From NCBI GenBank assembly GCA_963756425.1, contig CAVWNW010000015.1:124001-188000 (forward strand): a stretch of DNA of 64,000 nt, written 5' to 3'. This stretch comes from DASQUK01 sp963756425. GTDB lineage: Bacteria > Actinomycetota > Acidimicrobiia > Acidimicrobiales > VFJN01. Of this stretch, positions 47,320 to 54,660 are shown in pieces. The translations under genes and the position numbers were made by a program. The notes under the pieces are model-generated. The model searched no databases, was not told where the DNA came from, and worked only from the letters and a program-made list of their open reading frames with translations. Numbering within the stretch: the stretch's first letter is position 1; each line of letters starts with the position of its first letter.

Positions 47320-47709
47320 ATGAGCTTCCGGCCGGAGGCCATCCGTGGAGCGAGCAGCAACGGTGCCGTCGTCGACTACCGCCTGACGCGGCAGTCGGTC
47401 GTGCAGCAGTACCGCAAGGGTCGCCTGTCCCGCCTGGACGTGTGCGATGCCCACCCCGAGCTCCGCCGGGCGGCCACCATGGCAAGCCGGCCCACCGACG
47501 AGGCGTGCCCGATCTGTGAGGAGGCGCAGGTCGTGCTCGTCACCTATGCCTTCGGCCCGCGGCTTCCAGCCGGTGGGCGCTGCATCACGACGGCGCGGGA
47601 GATGGCCAAGCTCTCCCGGGGTCCGGAGACCTTCACGTGCTACGTCGTGGAGGTCTGCCCCGACTGCGCGTGGAATCACCTGACGCGCGTCTTCCAGGTC
47701 GGCGGGTAG
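47320..47709 (+). CDS. DUF5318 family zinc-ribbon-like protein
   Basis: A 129-residue protein from ATG 47320 (frame opens at 47311). It has YRLTRQSVVQQYRKGRLSRLDVCDAHPELRRAA, then CPICEE and, near the end, CPDCAWNHL; the two CxxC pairs probably bind zinc. This is the Rv0049-type DUF5318 protein that lies between padR and ponA in actinobacteria. Function unknown; conservation of place with ponA suggests a link to peptidoglycan synthesis or its control. Confidence 0.82.
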   Translation: MSFRPEAIRGASSNGAVVDYRLTRQSVVQQYRKGRLSRLDVCDAHPELRRAATMASRPTDEACPICEEAQVVLVTYAFGPRLPAGGRCITTAREMAKLSRGPETFTCYVVEVCPDCAWNHLTRVFQVGG

Positions 47710-47780
47710 CTGCGGTCCCCCGGCGGAGGTCGGGTGACATGGCCGGCGGGCCGCGGCCTCGGTAGGCTCATGGCCTCGGC

Positions 47781-50633
47781 ATGGCTGGAGGACCGATCGA
47801 CGAAGCCCGCTCGTTCGACGCGCGTGCCCGAACGCGCCCGCAGGCCGGCGGAAACCGCGTGGGACACCCGGACGCGTCCCGCCGTTCGCGTCCCCGTGCC
47901 GACTCGGATCCTCCCTGGCCGGGCCCCGAGCACCCCGTCGGCCCTCCCGGCCCCGGTGCGCCCCGCCGCCGCCGACCGGATGGCACGCGCGGGCCCCAGC
48001 CGTCGGGTCCCGCCCCCCGCAGGCGCCCGCGTGATCCGGCCGGCGCTGCCGGCGGCCCGCGGCCCCCGCAACCGGGCCCGGGGGGCGCGGGCGGCCGGGG
48101 CAACGGCCGCGGGGCGGGCGGGCCCGGTGGCCCCGGCGTTCGCGGTGGCCCCGGCGTTCGCGGTGGATCCGGCCGCTACGGGGGCTGGGGAGGCCCCGGC
48201 GGTCCCGGCCGACCCGATGACCCGTGGGGCCCGGGTGTCCCCGGTCCGGGCCGACCCGATGACCCGTGGGGCCCGGGTGTCCCCGGTCCGGGCCGACCCG
48301 ATGACCCGTGGGGGCCGCGTGTTCCCGGAGCGGCCGTCGGCGGTCGCGGTGGCCCGGACGACCCCGGCCGCGGTGGGGGTCGCGGCGGGCGCCAGAAGCG
48401 CAGCCTGATCTGGAGGCTCCGGCGCCCGCTGTTCCTCATCGGCCTGGTGATGTTGGCGGCGACGGTGGGTGTCGGGCTCCTCTTCGCCCAGACGGAGCTG
48501 CCGCAGGTCGAGGCCCTCACGCAGTCGAGCTACATCTGCGCCGCCGACGTGCAGGCCGGGCAATGCAACGCCCAGAACGCCATGGCCCGCGTGGTGGGCG
48601 AGGACGACGGCGACCGGATCAATGTCGCCTACGAGGAGCTCCCGCCGGTCCTCATCGACGCCGTGATCGCCACCGAGGACCGTGACTTCTTCGAGCACCA
48701 GGGGATCGACCCGGTCGGCATCACCCGCGCGCTCTACCGGGACCTGCGGGGGCAGGGGGTGCGCCAGGGCGGGTCGACGATCACGCAGCAGTACGTGAAG
48801 ACCGCCTTCGACCTCACCCGCGAGAAGTCGATCACCCGCAAGATCAACGAGGCGGTGCTGAGCGTCAAGCTCGAGCGGGAGATGTCGAAGCAGCAGATCC
48901 TCGAGGGCTATCTCAACACGATCTACTTCGGCCGTGGCGCCTACGGCGTGGCCGCGGCCAGCCAGGCCTACTTCGGCCTCAATGTACGGAATCCGAAGTT
49001 CGGTGCCGCCGAGGCTGCGTTCCTGGCCGGGCTCATCCGTGCCCCCAACCTGGCCGAGCCGAGCAAGCATCCAGAAGAGGCCGCCCGGCGCCGCCACACG
49101 GCTCTGGTCGCCATGGAGGACGAGGGGTACATCACGGACGAGGAGGTCGATGCGGCCGATGCCGTCGCCCTGACCGAGCCCTACGTCCGGCCGTTCGGCA
49201 GCATCAAGCTGACCGACACGCTGCGCGGCGCTAGGGATCCGGGCTACATCGGCACCGACTACGTCACCGACTACGTCAAGGGAGAACTGGTCCGACTCGG
49301 CTTCAGTGAGCAGGAGATCACAAGCGGTGGCCTGCGCGTCTACACGTCGCTCAACTACGACTTGCAGACGGCGGCCTGGCAGGCGGTGGCCAGCACCCTC
49401 GTCAACCCGAACGACCCCGAGGCGTCGCTCGTGGCCGTCGACGACCAGGGGCTGGTGCGGGCGATGGTCGGCAGCCGCAACCGCTACGACGGCGCCGCCC
49501 ACGCCAACAACTACGCCGTTCGCGGCCTGGGGGCCGAGGGGCGGCAGACCGGGTCCATCGCCAAGCCGCTGGCCCTCGCCGAGGCCGTCCGCCGCGGCTT
49601 CTCCCTGGAATCGCGGTTCGACGCCGAGGGGACCATGACGTTCGACTCCCCCGAGGCGCTCGATGCCGTCGGCAAGCCCTGGAAGGTCAGCAACTACTCG
49701 GAGAGCGATGCGGGCGTGCTCGACGTGATGGAAGCGACCAAGCAGTCGTCCAACACGTTCTTCGCCCAGCTGATGCTCGAGGTCGGGCCCCAGAGCGTCG
49801 CCGACTTGGCGGAACAGTTGGGCATCGGTGGTGGGGAGCAGCTCGCGCCCAACGCCTCGATGGTCCTCGGCACGACGGAGGCCTCGCCACTGGAGATGGC
49901 CGGGATGTACTCGACGTTCGCCAACCGCGGCGTCTACAAGGCACCCGAGATCGTCACCCGCGTCGAGCGCGTGGACCAGGACGGCAAGCCGACGGTCGTC
50001 TACGAGCGCCAGGTCACGCAGCGCCAGGTCCTGTCCCCCGAGCAGGCCGACCTCGTCACCCACACGCTGCGCGGGCCGCTCGAAGAGGGCGGCACCGGCA
50101 GCCGCGCGGACATGGGCAAGCCAGCCGCGGGCAAGACCGGCACCGCCCAGCACAACTGGGACGCCTGGTTCGCGGGCTATGTCCCCAAGCTCACCGCCGT
50201 CGTGTGGATGGGCTATCCGGAGAACCTCGTCCCGATGGAGAACATCGAGGGCTTCTCGACCGTCACCGGGGGCTCCCTACCCGCCGAGATCTGGCGGAGG
50301 TTCATGGAGGTGGCGACCAACGGCACCGCCGATCAGTTCGTCGAACCGACGCCCGAGCAGATCGTCGCAGGCACCGTCATCAACGAGGGCGAGCTCTACA
50401 CGGCCGACGAGACGACAACCACCGTGCCGCCGATGACGCTGCCGCCGTTCCCCTTCCCCCGGCCCCCGGGCGGCGGCGGTGGTGGTGGTGGTGGCGGCGG
50501 CGGCGGTGGTGGCGGCCGGCCCACGACCACCAACCCAGACAGCACGACCACCTCGAGCGAGGTCACCGTGCCGACGACGCTGACCGTCCCGACCTTCCCC
50601 CCGCCCAATGGCGGAGGCCCCGGTCCCGGCTGA
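47781..50633 (+). CDS. ponA: Class A penicillin-binding protein (transglycosylase/transpeptidase)
   Basis: A 950-residue bifunctional PBP. Residues 1-205 are a Pro/Gly/Arg-rich cytosolic domain with 14-residue repeats; a membrane anchor follows (LFLIGLVMLAATVGVGLLFA). The transglycosylase has ATEDRDFFEHQGIDPVGI and GGSTITQQYVKT; the transpeptidase has SIAK, SSN (TKQSSNTFFA) and KTGTA (AGKTGTAQ). The C-terminus has a run of about 16 Gly between Pro- and Thr-rich stretches. It polymerises and cross-links peptidoglycan. Position matches PonA1 (Rv0050). Confidence 0.94.
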   Translation: MAGGPIDEARSFDARARTRPQAGGNRVGHPDASRRSRPRADSDPPWPGPEHPVGPPGPGAPRRRRPDGTRGPQPSGPAPRRRPRDPAGAAGGPRPPQPGPGGAGGRGNGRGAGGPGGPGVRGGPGVRGGSGRYGGWGGPGGPGRPDDPWGPGVPGPGRPDDPWGPGVPGPGRPDDPWGPRVPGAAVGGRGGPDDPGRGGGRGGRQKRSLIWRLRRPLFLIGLVMLAATVGVGLLFAQTELPQVEALTQSSYICAADVQAGQCNAQNAMARVVGEDDGDRINVAYEELPPVLIDAVIATEDRDFFEHQGIDPVGITRALYRDLRGQGVRQGGSTITQQYVKTAFDLTREKSITRKINEAVLSVKLEREMSKQQILEGYLNTIYFGRGAYGVAAASQAYFGLNVRNPKFGAAEAAFLAGLIRAPNLAEPSKHPEEAARRRHTALVAMEDEGYITDEEVDAADAVALTEPYVRPFGSIKLTDTLRGARDPGYIGTDYVTDYVKGELVRLGFSEQEITSGGLRVYTSLNYDLQTAAWQAVASTLVNPNDPEASLVAVDDQGLVRAMVGSRNRYDGAAHANNYAVRGLGAEGRQTGSIAKPLALAEAVRRGFSLESRFDAEGTMTFDSPEALDAVGKPWKVSNYSESDAGVLDVMEATKQSSNTFFAQLMLEVGPQSVADLAEQLGIGGGEQLAPNASMVLGTTEASPLEMAGMYSTFANRGVYKAPEIVTRVERVDQDGKPTVVYERQVTQRQVLSPEQADLVTHTLRGPLEEGGTGSRADMGKPAAGKTGTAQHNWDAWFAGYVPKLTAVVWMGYPENLVPMENIEGFSTVTGGSLPAEIWRRFMEVATNGTADQFVEPTPEQIVAGTVINEGELYTADETTTTVPPMTLPPFPFPRPPGGGGGGGGGGGGGGGGRPTTTNPDSTTTSSEVTVPTTLTVPTFPPPNGGGPGPG
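48207..48310 (+). repeat. 42-bp direct repeats in ponA
   Basis: Units starting at 48207, 48249 and 48291 are nearly identical 42-mers (third one incomplete), each encoding GRPDDPWGPGVPGP. They lie in the disordered cytosolic segment. Confidence 0.85.
50467..50518 (+). repeat. Poly-glycine GGC/GGT tract in ponA
   Basis: A run of mixed GGC and GGT codons encodes about 16 consecutive Gly near the ponA C-terminus. The tract is a likely site of length variation. Confidence 0.85.
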
Positions 50634-50647
50634 TGCCGCGCAACCCG

Positions 50648-50860
50648 TCAGTCGTCCAGTGGCTGATGGGGATACTGGCTCCGGCAGGGGAAGCACCAGC
50701 GCTCGACCTCGTCGAGCACGTCGACTCGCTCCTCTGTGTCCCAGGCCGCCGGGGTGACGTAGACCCGGTGGACCGCAGCCAGATCGTCGGCCGACGCCCC
50801 GCAGGAATCGCAGGTCCCGGCGTGATGCCCGGCGGCGCCGGAATGTCCGTCGGCAGACAT
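50648..50860 (-). CDS. Small Cys-rich zinc-ribbon-like protein
   Basis: A 70-residue protein from ATG 50860 (a longer frame to 51007 is unlikely). It has CDSCGA near the start and CFPC near the end, with YVTPAAWDTEERVDVLDEVE between; the two CxxC pairs probably bind one zinc. Proteins of this layout are known as small hypothetical proteins in actinobacteria. Function unknown. It is convergent with ponA, its stop lying 14 nt past the ponA stop, and divergent from panB. Confidence 0.6.
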   Translation of the reverse strand: MSADGHSGAAGHHAGTCDSCGASADDLAAVHRVYVTPAAWDTEERVDVLDEVERWCFPCRSQYPHQPLDD

Positions 50861-50946
50861 GGCGTTGAAGCTAGCGGTCCAAGTACGGTCCACAGCACCG
50901 CCGGCAGCCACCCAGGCGCTGGACGGAGAAGGAGGCTTAGCGCCCG

Positions 50947-51831
50947 ATGCGCACGCAGACCGTGCCCGCCATCCGTGCCTCGAAGGTGCGAGGCGGCGGC
51001 GATCCACTGGTCATGGTCACCGCCTACGACGCGCCTGGCGCGCGGCAAGCCCACGCCGCCGGCGTCGACCTCATCCTGGTCGGCGACACGCTGGCGATGG
51101 TGGTGCTGGGCTATGACGACACGTTGCAGGTCTCGGTCGACGACATCGCTCATCACACCGCGGCCGTGGCTCGGGGTCTCGCCTCGTCCACCAGCGAGAA
51201 CCCGCGTCCGCTGGTGGTCGGTGACCTGCCGTGGCTGAGCTACCACACCACCGTCGCCGACGCCGTCCGCAACGCGGCGGCGCTGATCCGGGCTGGCGCC
51301 CAGACCGTCAAGCTGGAGGGCGGCCGCAAGCGACTGCCGATGATCGAGGCGATCGTGGACGCTGAGATCCCCGTGATGGGACACCTGGGGCTCACGCCGC
51401 AGTCGGTTCATGCCGTCGGCGGGTTCAAGGTCCAGGCGCGTCAGCACGATGCGGCCCTGGAACTGGTGCGTGACGCCAAGGCGCTGGCCGCCGCCGGCTG
51501 CTTCGCAATCGTGCTCGAGGCAGTCCCGGACGAAGTGGCCCGCATGGTGACCGACTCGGTGGACGTCCCCACCATCGGCATCGGGGCCGGCGCCGACTGC
51601 GATGGCCAGGTGCTCGTGTACCACGACCTGCTGGGCATCGAGGAGCGCATGAGGCCCCGCTTCGTCCGGCGCTACGCCGAGCTGGGCAGCGCGTCCGTGG
51701 AGGCCCTGACGGCGTTCGCCGCCGACGTGCGCTCCGGCAGGTTCCCGGCCGACGACGAGACATATCACCTGTCGGCCGATGTGGCCGAGACCCTCAACCT
51801 GTACGGCGCGCCGGCCGCAACCGCTGAGTAG
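50947..51831 (+). CDS. panB: 3-methyl-2-oxobutanoate hydroxymethyltransferase
   Basis: A 294-residue PanB. MVTAYDAPGARQAHAAGVDLILVGDTLAMVVLGYDDTL carries the metal-binding Asp of VGDTLAM; KLEGG, MGHLGLTPQSVHAVGGF and VLEAVPDEVARMVT follow, and TIGIGAGADCDGQVLVYHDLLG is the C-terminal signature (listed as separate motifs). It makes ketopantoate with methylene-tetrahydrofolate in pantothenate/CoA synthesis. No panC or panD is adjacent. A stop-to-start gap of 86 bp separates it from the divergent small gene. Confidence 0.95.
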   Translation: MRTQTVPAIRASKVRGGGDPLVMVTAYDAPGARQAHAAGVDLILVGDTLAMVVLGYDDTLQVSVDDIAHHTAAVARGLASSTSENPRPLVVGDLPWLSYHTTVADAVRNAAALIRAGAQTVKLEGGRKRLPMIEAIVDAEIPVMGHLGLTPQSVHAVGGFKVQARQHDAALELVRDAKALAAAGCFAIVLEAVPDEVARMVTDSVDVPTIGIGAGADCDGQVLVYHDLLGIEERMRPRFVRRYAELGSASVEALTAFAADVRSGRFPADDETYHLSADVAETLNLYGAPAATAE

Positions 51832-51875
51832 GCGCGGGCCCGTCCGGCGTGTGGGGATGGCAGGATGCGTCCCCA

Positions 51876-52490
51876 ATGACTCGCCGCGCCCGCCTGGCCG
51901 TTGCCGTGCTTGCGGGTGCGACCCTTGTCGGCTGCGGCGACGACGGCGACGCCGGGTCCGGTCCGTCGCCGTCCGAGATCGAGGCGCTGTCGGGCAACGC
52001 CCCGGCGGCCCAGGGCGCGGGTCTCGACGCGCCACCGGGGCCAGAAGACCGGCTGGCGCCCGACAGCTTCGACGTCGGCGACATCGAGTTCGGGGAGGTG
52101 GCCATCGCCATCACCGGTCCGGACGGCGAGGTGGCGGGGTGGTGCGTGCTGCTCGCCGCGACCAGCGAGCAGCGCCAGCGGGGGCTGATGGAGGTCACCG
52201 ACCTCGGGGGCTACGCCGGGATGCTGTTCGTCTGGGACGGTGACGCGTCGTCGGGCTTCTACATGCGGAACACGCCGACACCGTTGTCGATCGGGTGGTT
52301 CGACGCCGAGGGTGCGCTGGTGTCGACGGCCGACATGGACCCCTGCGCCGACGTCGAGGGCTGCCCGACCTATCCGTCGGGCGGGAGCTATCGGTTCGCG
52401 CTCGAGGTCCCCCAGGGCTCGCTGGGCGACGTGGGCGTCGCGAGCGGCAGCACCCTGGCGGTGGGCGGTCCCTGCGCCGAGAGGACGTAG
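51876..52490 (+). CDS. DUF192 family lipoprotein
   Basis: A 204-residue protein from ATG 51876 with a lipobox, LAVAVLAGATLVGC (Cys20 likely lipidated). The DUF192 domain covers about residues 60-200: LLAATSEQRQRGLMEVTDL, GMLFVWDG, FYMRNTPTPLSIGWFDAEG and ALEVPQG. The family function is unknown; it is a small beta-barrel usually exported or at the membrane face. It lies between panB and the rpsF operon. Confidence 0.85.
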   Translation: MTRRARLAVAVLAGATLVGCGDDGDAGSGPSPSEIEALSGNAPAAQGAGLDAPPGPEDRLAPDSFDVGDIEFGEVAIAITGPDGEVAGWCVLLAATSEQRQRGLMEVTDLGGYAGMLFVWDGDASSGFYMRNTPTPLSIGWFDAEGALVSTADMDPCADVEGCPTYPSGGSYRFALEVPQGSLGDVGVASGSTLAVGGPCAERT

Positions 52491-52675
52491 CGGCCGTCGC
52501 GGATGGCGGACCCGGGCTGCGCGGGCCGGGGCCGCAAAATGTCACACCCCCCGGGCATGATCCGGGATGTGAGGAAATGCCGGGCCGGCGGCTACAGTCT
52601 CCAGGTCCAACTCGACCCTGCTCCGCGCTGCGGGGCCCCGGTTCTCCCGGGTCCGAAGGGAGGTGAGCGCTCGCG
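52491..52675 (+). promoter_or_regulatory. rpsF operon leader
   Basis: A -10-like TACAGT lies at 52593-52598, leaving a leader of about 75 nt. GC-rich complementary segments (CCCCGG, CCCGGG, GGGAGG) allow hairpins; in many bacteria this leader binds the S6-S18 complex to repress the operon. That function is inferred from family knowledge, not from a recognised consensus here. Confidence 0.35.
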
Positions 52676-53002
52676 ATGCGAGCCTACGAACTGATGGTCA
52701 TCATCGACGCCGAGCTCGACGACGAGGTGATCGACGCCACCGTCAAGCGGATCGCCGAGCTGATCGGCCAACGAGGCGCCACCGTCAGGCGCGAAGAGCG
52801 CTGGGGACGCCGGCGCTTCGCCTACGAGATCAACCACAAGCTCGAGGGTTACTACGTGCTCTACGAGTTCGTGGGTGGCAGCGAGCTCGACCAGCTCGAG
52901 AGGGCGCTGCGACTCGCGGACGAGACCGTCCGCCACAAGGTCGTGCGCCTGCCCGATGCAGAGGCCGCCCGCCGCGGCCTCCTCGAGCAGGCTGCAAGCT
53001 GA
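52676..53002 (+). CDS. rpsF: Ribosomal protein S6
   Basis: A 108-residue S6. It starts MRAYELMVIIDAELDDEVID and contains RREERWGRRRFAYEINHKLEGYYVLYEF (family block) and DETVRHKVVRLP. S6 pairs with S18 on the 30S platform, and both are encoded here. GGGAGGTGA stands before ATG 52676. Confidence 0.97.
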   Translation: MRAYELMVIIDAELDDEVIDATVKRIAELIGQRGATVRREERWGRRRFAYEINHKLEGYYVLYEFVGGSELDQLERALRLADETVRHKVVRLPDAEAARRGLLEQAAS

Positions 53003-53016
53003 GGAGGCAAGCAGTC

Positions 53017-53478
53017 ATGTCGTCAAACGTCACCGTCGTGGGCAACCTGACCCGCGACCCCGAACTCCGGTTCACCCCTGCCGGCGCACCCGTCACCACC
53101 TTCGGTGTGGCCGTCAACCGCCGCTGGCAGAACCGCGACAACCAGCAGTGGGAAGAGAGCACCTCGTTCTTCAACGTCACCTGCTGGCGCGATCTGGCCC
53201 AGAACGTCAGCGAGTCGCTCGAGAAGGGCGCCCGGGTCGTCGTCACCGGGCGGCTCGAGCAACGATCGTGGGAAACGCAGGACGGCGAGCGACGCTCGGT
53301 CGTCGAGATCGTGGCCGACGAGGTAGGGCCGAGCCTGCGCTGGGCGACGACCGACATCAAGCGCAACGAACGCCGCGAGGGCGGCGGCGACGGTTGGAGC
53401 GGCGGTGGGGGGCAGGGCGGCCGTGCGGCACCCAACGAACCCGCCCCCACTTCCGACCCCTCGGAGGAGCCCTTCTGA
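53017..53478 (+). CDS. ssb: Single-stranded DNA-binding protein
   Basis: A 153-residue SSB from ATG 53017 with GAGGAGG upstream. OB-fold motifs: VTVVGNLTRDPELRFTPAG, FFNVTCWRDLAQNVSESL and GARVVVTGRLEQRSWE. A Gly-rich linker ends in SDPSEEPF, the acidic tail that binds partners. It coats single strands at replication forks. The stop shares a base with the rpsR start (TGATG). Confidence 0.96.
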   Translation: MSSNVTVVGNLTRDPELRFTPAGAPVTTFGVAVNRRWQNRDNQQWEESTSFFNVTCWRDLAQNVSESLEKGARVVVTGRLEQRSWETQDGERRSVVEIVADEVGPSLRWATTDIKRNERREGGGDGWSGGGGQGGRAAPNEPAPTSDPSEEPF

Positions 53479-53951
53479 TGGCCAAGTCCCGGTCCAAGAA
53501 CAAGGACAACGCCCGGAGGGCCAAGAAGAAGACGAGCATCCTCAACACCGAGGGCGTCGAATACGTCGACTGGAAGGACGTGAACCTGCTCCGCCGGTTC
53601 ATGTCCGACCGATCGAAGGTGCGCGCCCGCCGGGTGACCGGCAACGACGCCCAGCAGCAGAAGGAGGTCGCCCGGGCGATCAAGAACGCCCGGGAGATGG
53701 CCCTGCTGCCGTATGTCACACGTATCACGCAACAGCGTGGGTCCCGGGGCGATCGGGGTGACCGGGGCGATCGGGGTGACCGGGGCGATCGGGGTGACCG
53801 GGGCGATCGGGGTGACCGGGGCGATCGCGGCCCCCGTGGGCCGCGGGAGGACCGGCCTTCACGTGACGAGCGGGTTGCCCCCACGGGTGGGGCCGGCGGC
53901 GAGGCCAATGGCGAGGTGCCGTCGGACGCGCCGGTGGCGGAGGAGCAGTGA
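53478..53951 (+). CDS. rpsR: Ribosomal protein S18 with long GDR-repeat C-terminal tail
   Basis: Residues 1-85 are normal S18: basic start, YVDWKDVNLLRRFMSDRSKVRARRVTG and REMALLPYVTR. After that a tail of about 70 residues follows with eight GDR tripeptides in a row and a Glu/Gly/Ala-rich end. Usual S18 is 75-90 residues, so the length is nearly doubled. The tail is charge-alternating and probably disordered. There is no frame break: the stop at 53951 overlaps the rplI ATG. The repeat could be an expansion of four 18-bp units. Confidence 0.93.
   Translation: MAKSRSKNKDNARRAKKKTSILNTEGVEYVDWKDVNLLRRFMSDRSKVRARRVTGNDAQQQKEVARAIKNAREMALLPYVTRITQQRGSRGDRGDRGDRGDRGDRGDRGDRGDRGDRGPRGPREDRPSRDERVAPTGGAGGEANGEVPSDAPVAEEQ
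53751..53822 (+). repeat. Four 18-bp tandem repeats in rpsR
   Basis: Four identical copies of GATCGGGGTGACCGGGGC fill 53751-53822, encoding Asp-Arg-Gly repeats. Perfect identity points to recent expansion by slippage. Confidence 0.93.
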
Positions 53952-54397
53952 TGCGGGTCATCCTCCGCGCTGACGTGTCCAACCTCGGCAAGCGGGGTGA
54001 CATCCTCGACGTGACCGACGGGTTCGCCCGCAACTACCTCGTCCCCAAGGGCCTCGCCATGAAGGCGACGGCCGGCGCCGAGAGCCAGGCGGCCGGCATG
54101 CGCCGGGCCCGCGACCTACGCGACGCGCAGGATCGGGCAGCCGCCGAAGAGGTGGCGACAACGCTCGTTCCCAGGGTGTTCACGGTCGCGGCGCGGGCGG
54201 GCACCGAGGGCCGGCTGTTCGGGTCGGTCACCGCCGCCGACATCGCCGAGGCGATCGAGTCGCAGGCCAACGTCCGCATCGACCGCCGCAGGTTGGTGCT
54301 GGGCGAGCCGATCAAGACCCTGGGCACGCACACGGTCCCGGTGAAGCTGCACGCGGACGTCGAGTTCCCCGTCACGGTCGACGTGGTCGGCGACTGA
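53951..54397 (+). CDS. rplI: Ribosomal protein L9
   Basis: A 148-residue L9. The N-terminal RNA-binding part MRVILRADVSNLGKRGDILDVTDGFARNYLVPKGLA is typical; a long helix (about 42-75) joins it to the C-terminal domain with GRLFGSVTAADIAEAI and HADVEFPVTVDVV. The ATG at 53951 overlaps the rpsR stop (TGATG); GTG 53948 would add one residue. Confidence 0.96.
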   Translation: MRVILRADVSNLGKRGDILDVTDGFARNYLVPKGLAMKATAGAESQAAGMRRARDLRDAQDRAAAEEVATTLVPRVFTVAARAGTEGRLFGSVTAADIAEAIESQANVRIDRRRLVLGEPIKTLGTHTVPVKLHADVEFPVTVDVVGD

Positions 54398-54660
54398 ATC
54401 CGATGGTCGGGCGGGTGCCATGGTCGACGCACTCGCCCACACCAGCGAAGCTCTGGGCCGGGCCTTTTCACAACGTGCCCACAGTTTCCACAGGTCCGAC
54501 ATATGCGGTTCGTGCTTTGACTGCGGGACGCGGCGGAACCTCATACGGATAGTGGCGGATCCCAGCATTAGTCCCCAGTTTGGGAGCGGTCGTCCACAGG
54601 AAGTCCACGGGGTTTTCCGTCTAGCTACGCACAGGCCATCTCGGGGAAGGTGACGTAGCC
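54398..54660 (+). promoter_or_regulatory. rplI-dnaB gap with DnaA-box-like sites and dnaB promoter
   Basis: Box-like nonamers GTTTCCACA (54484-54492) and TCGTCCACA (54590-54598) occur here; the second is the same nonamer seen around dnaA. A possible promoter is TTGACT (54517-54522) with a -10 near CATACG (54542-54547). DnaA control of dnaB is a reasonable hypothesis. Confidence 0.4.

Noticed and set aside
53751..53822. CRISPR-like tandem repeat
   Set aside because: The 18-bp units have no spacers and lie in frame inside rpsR.
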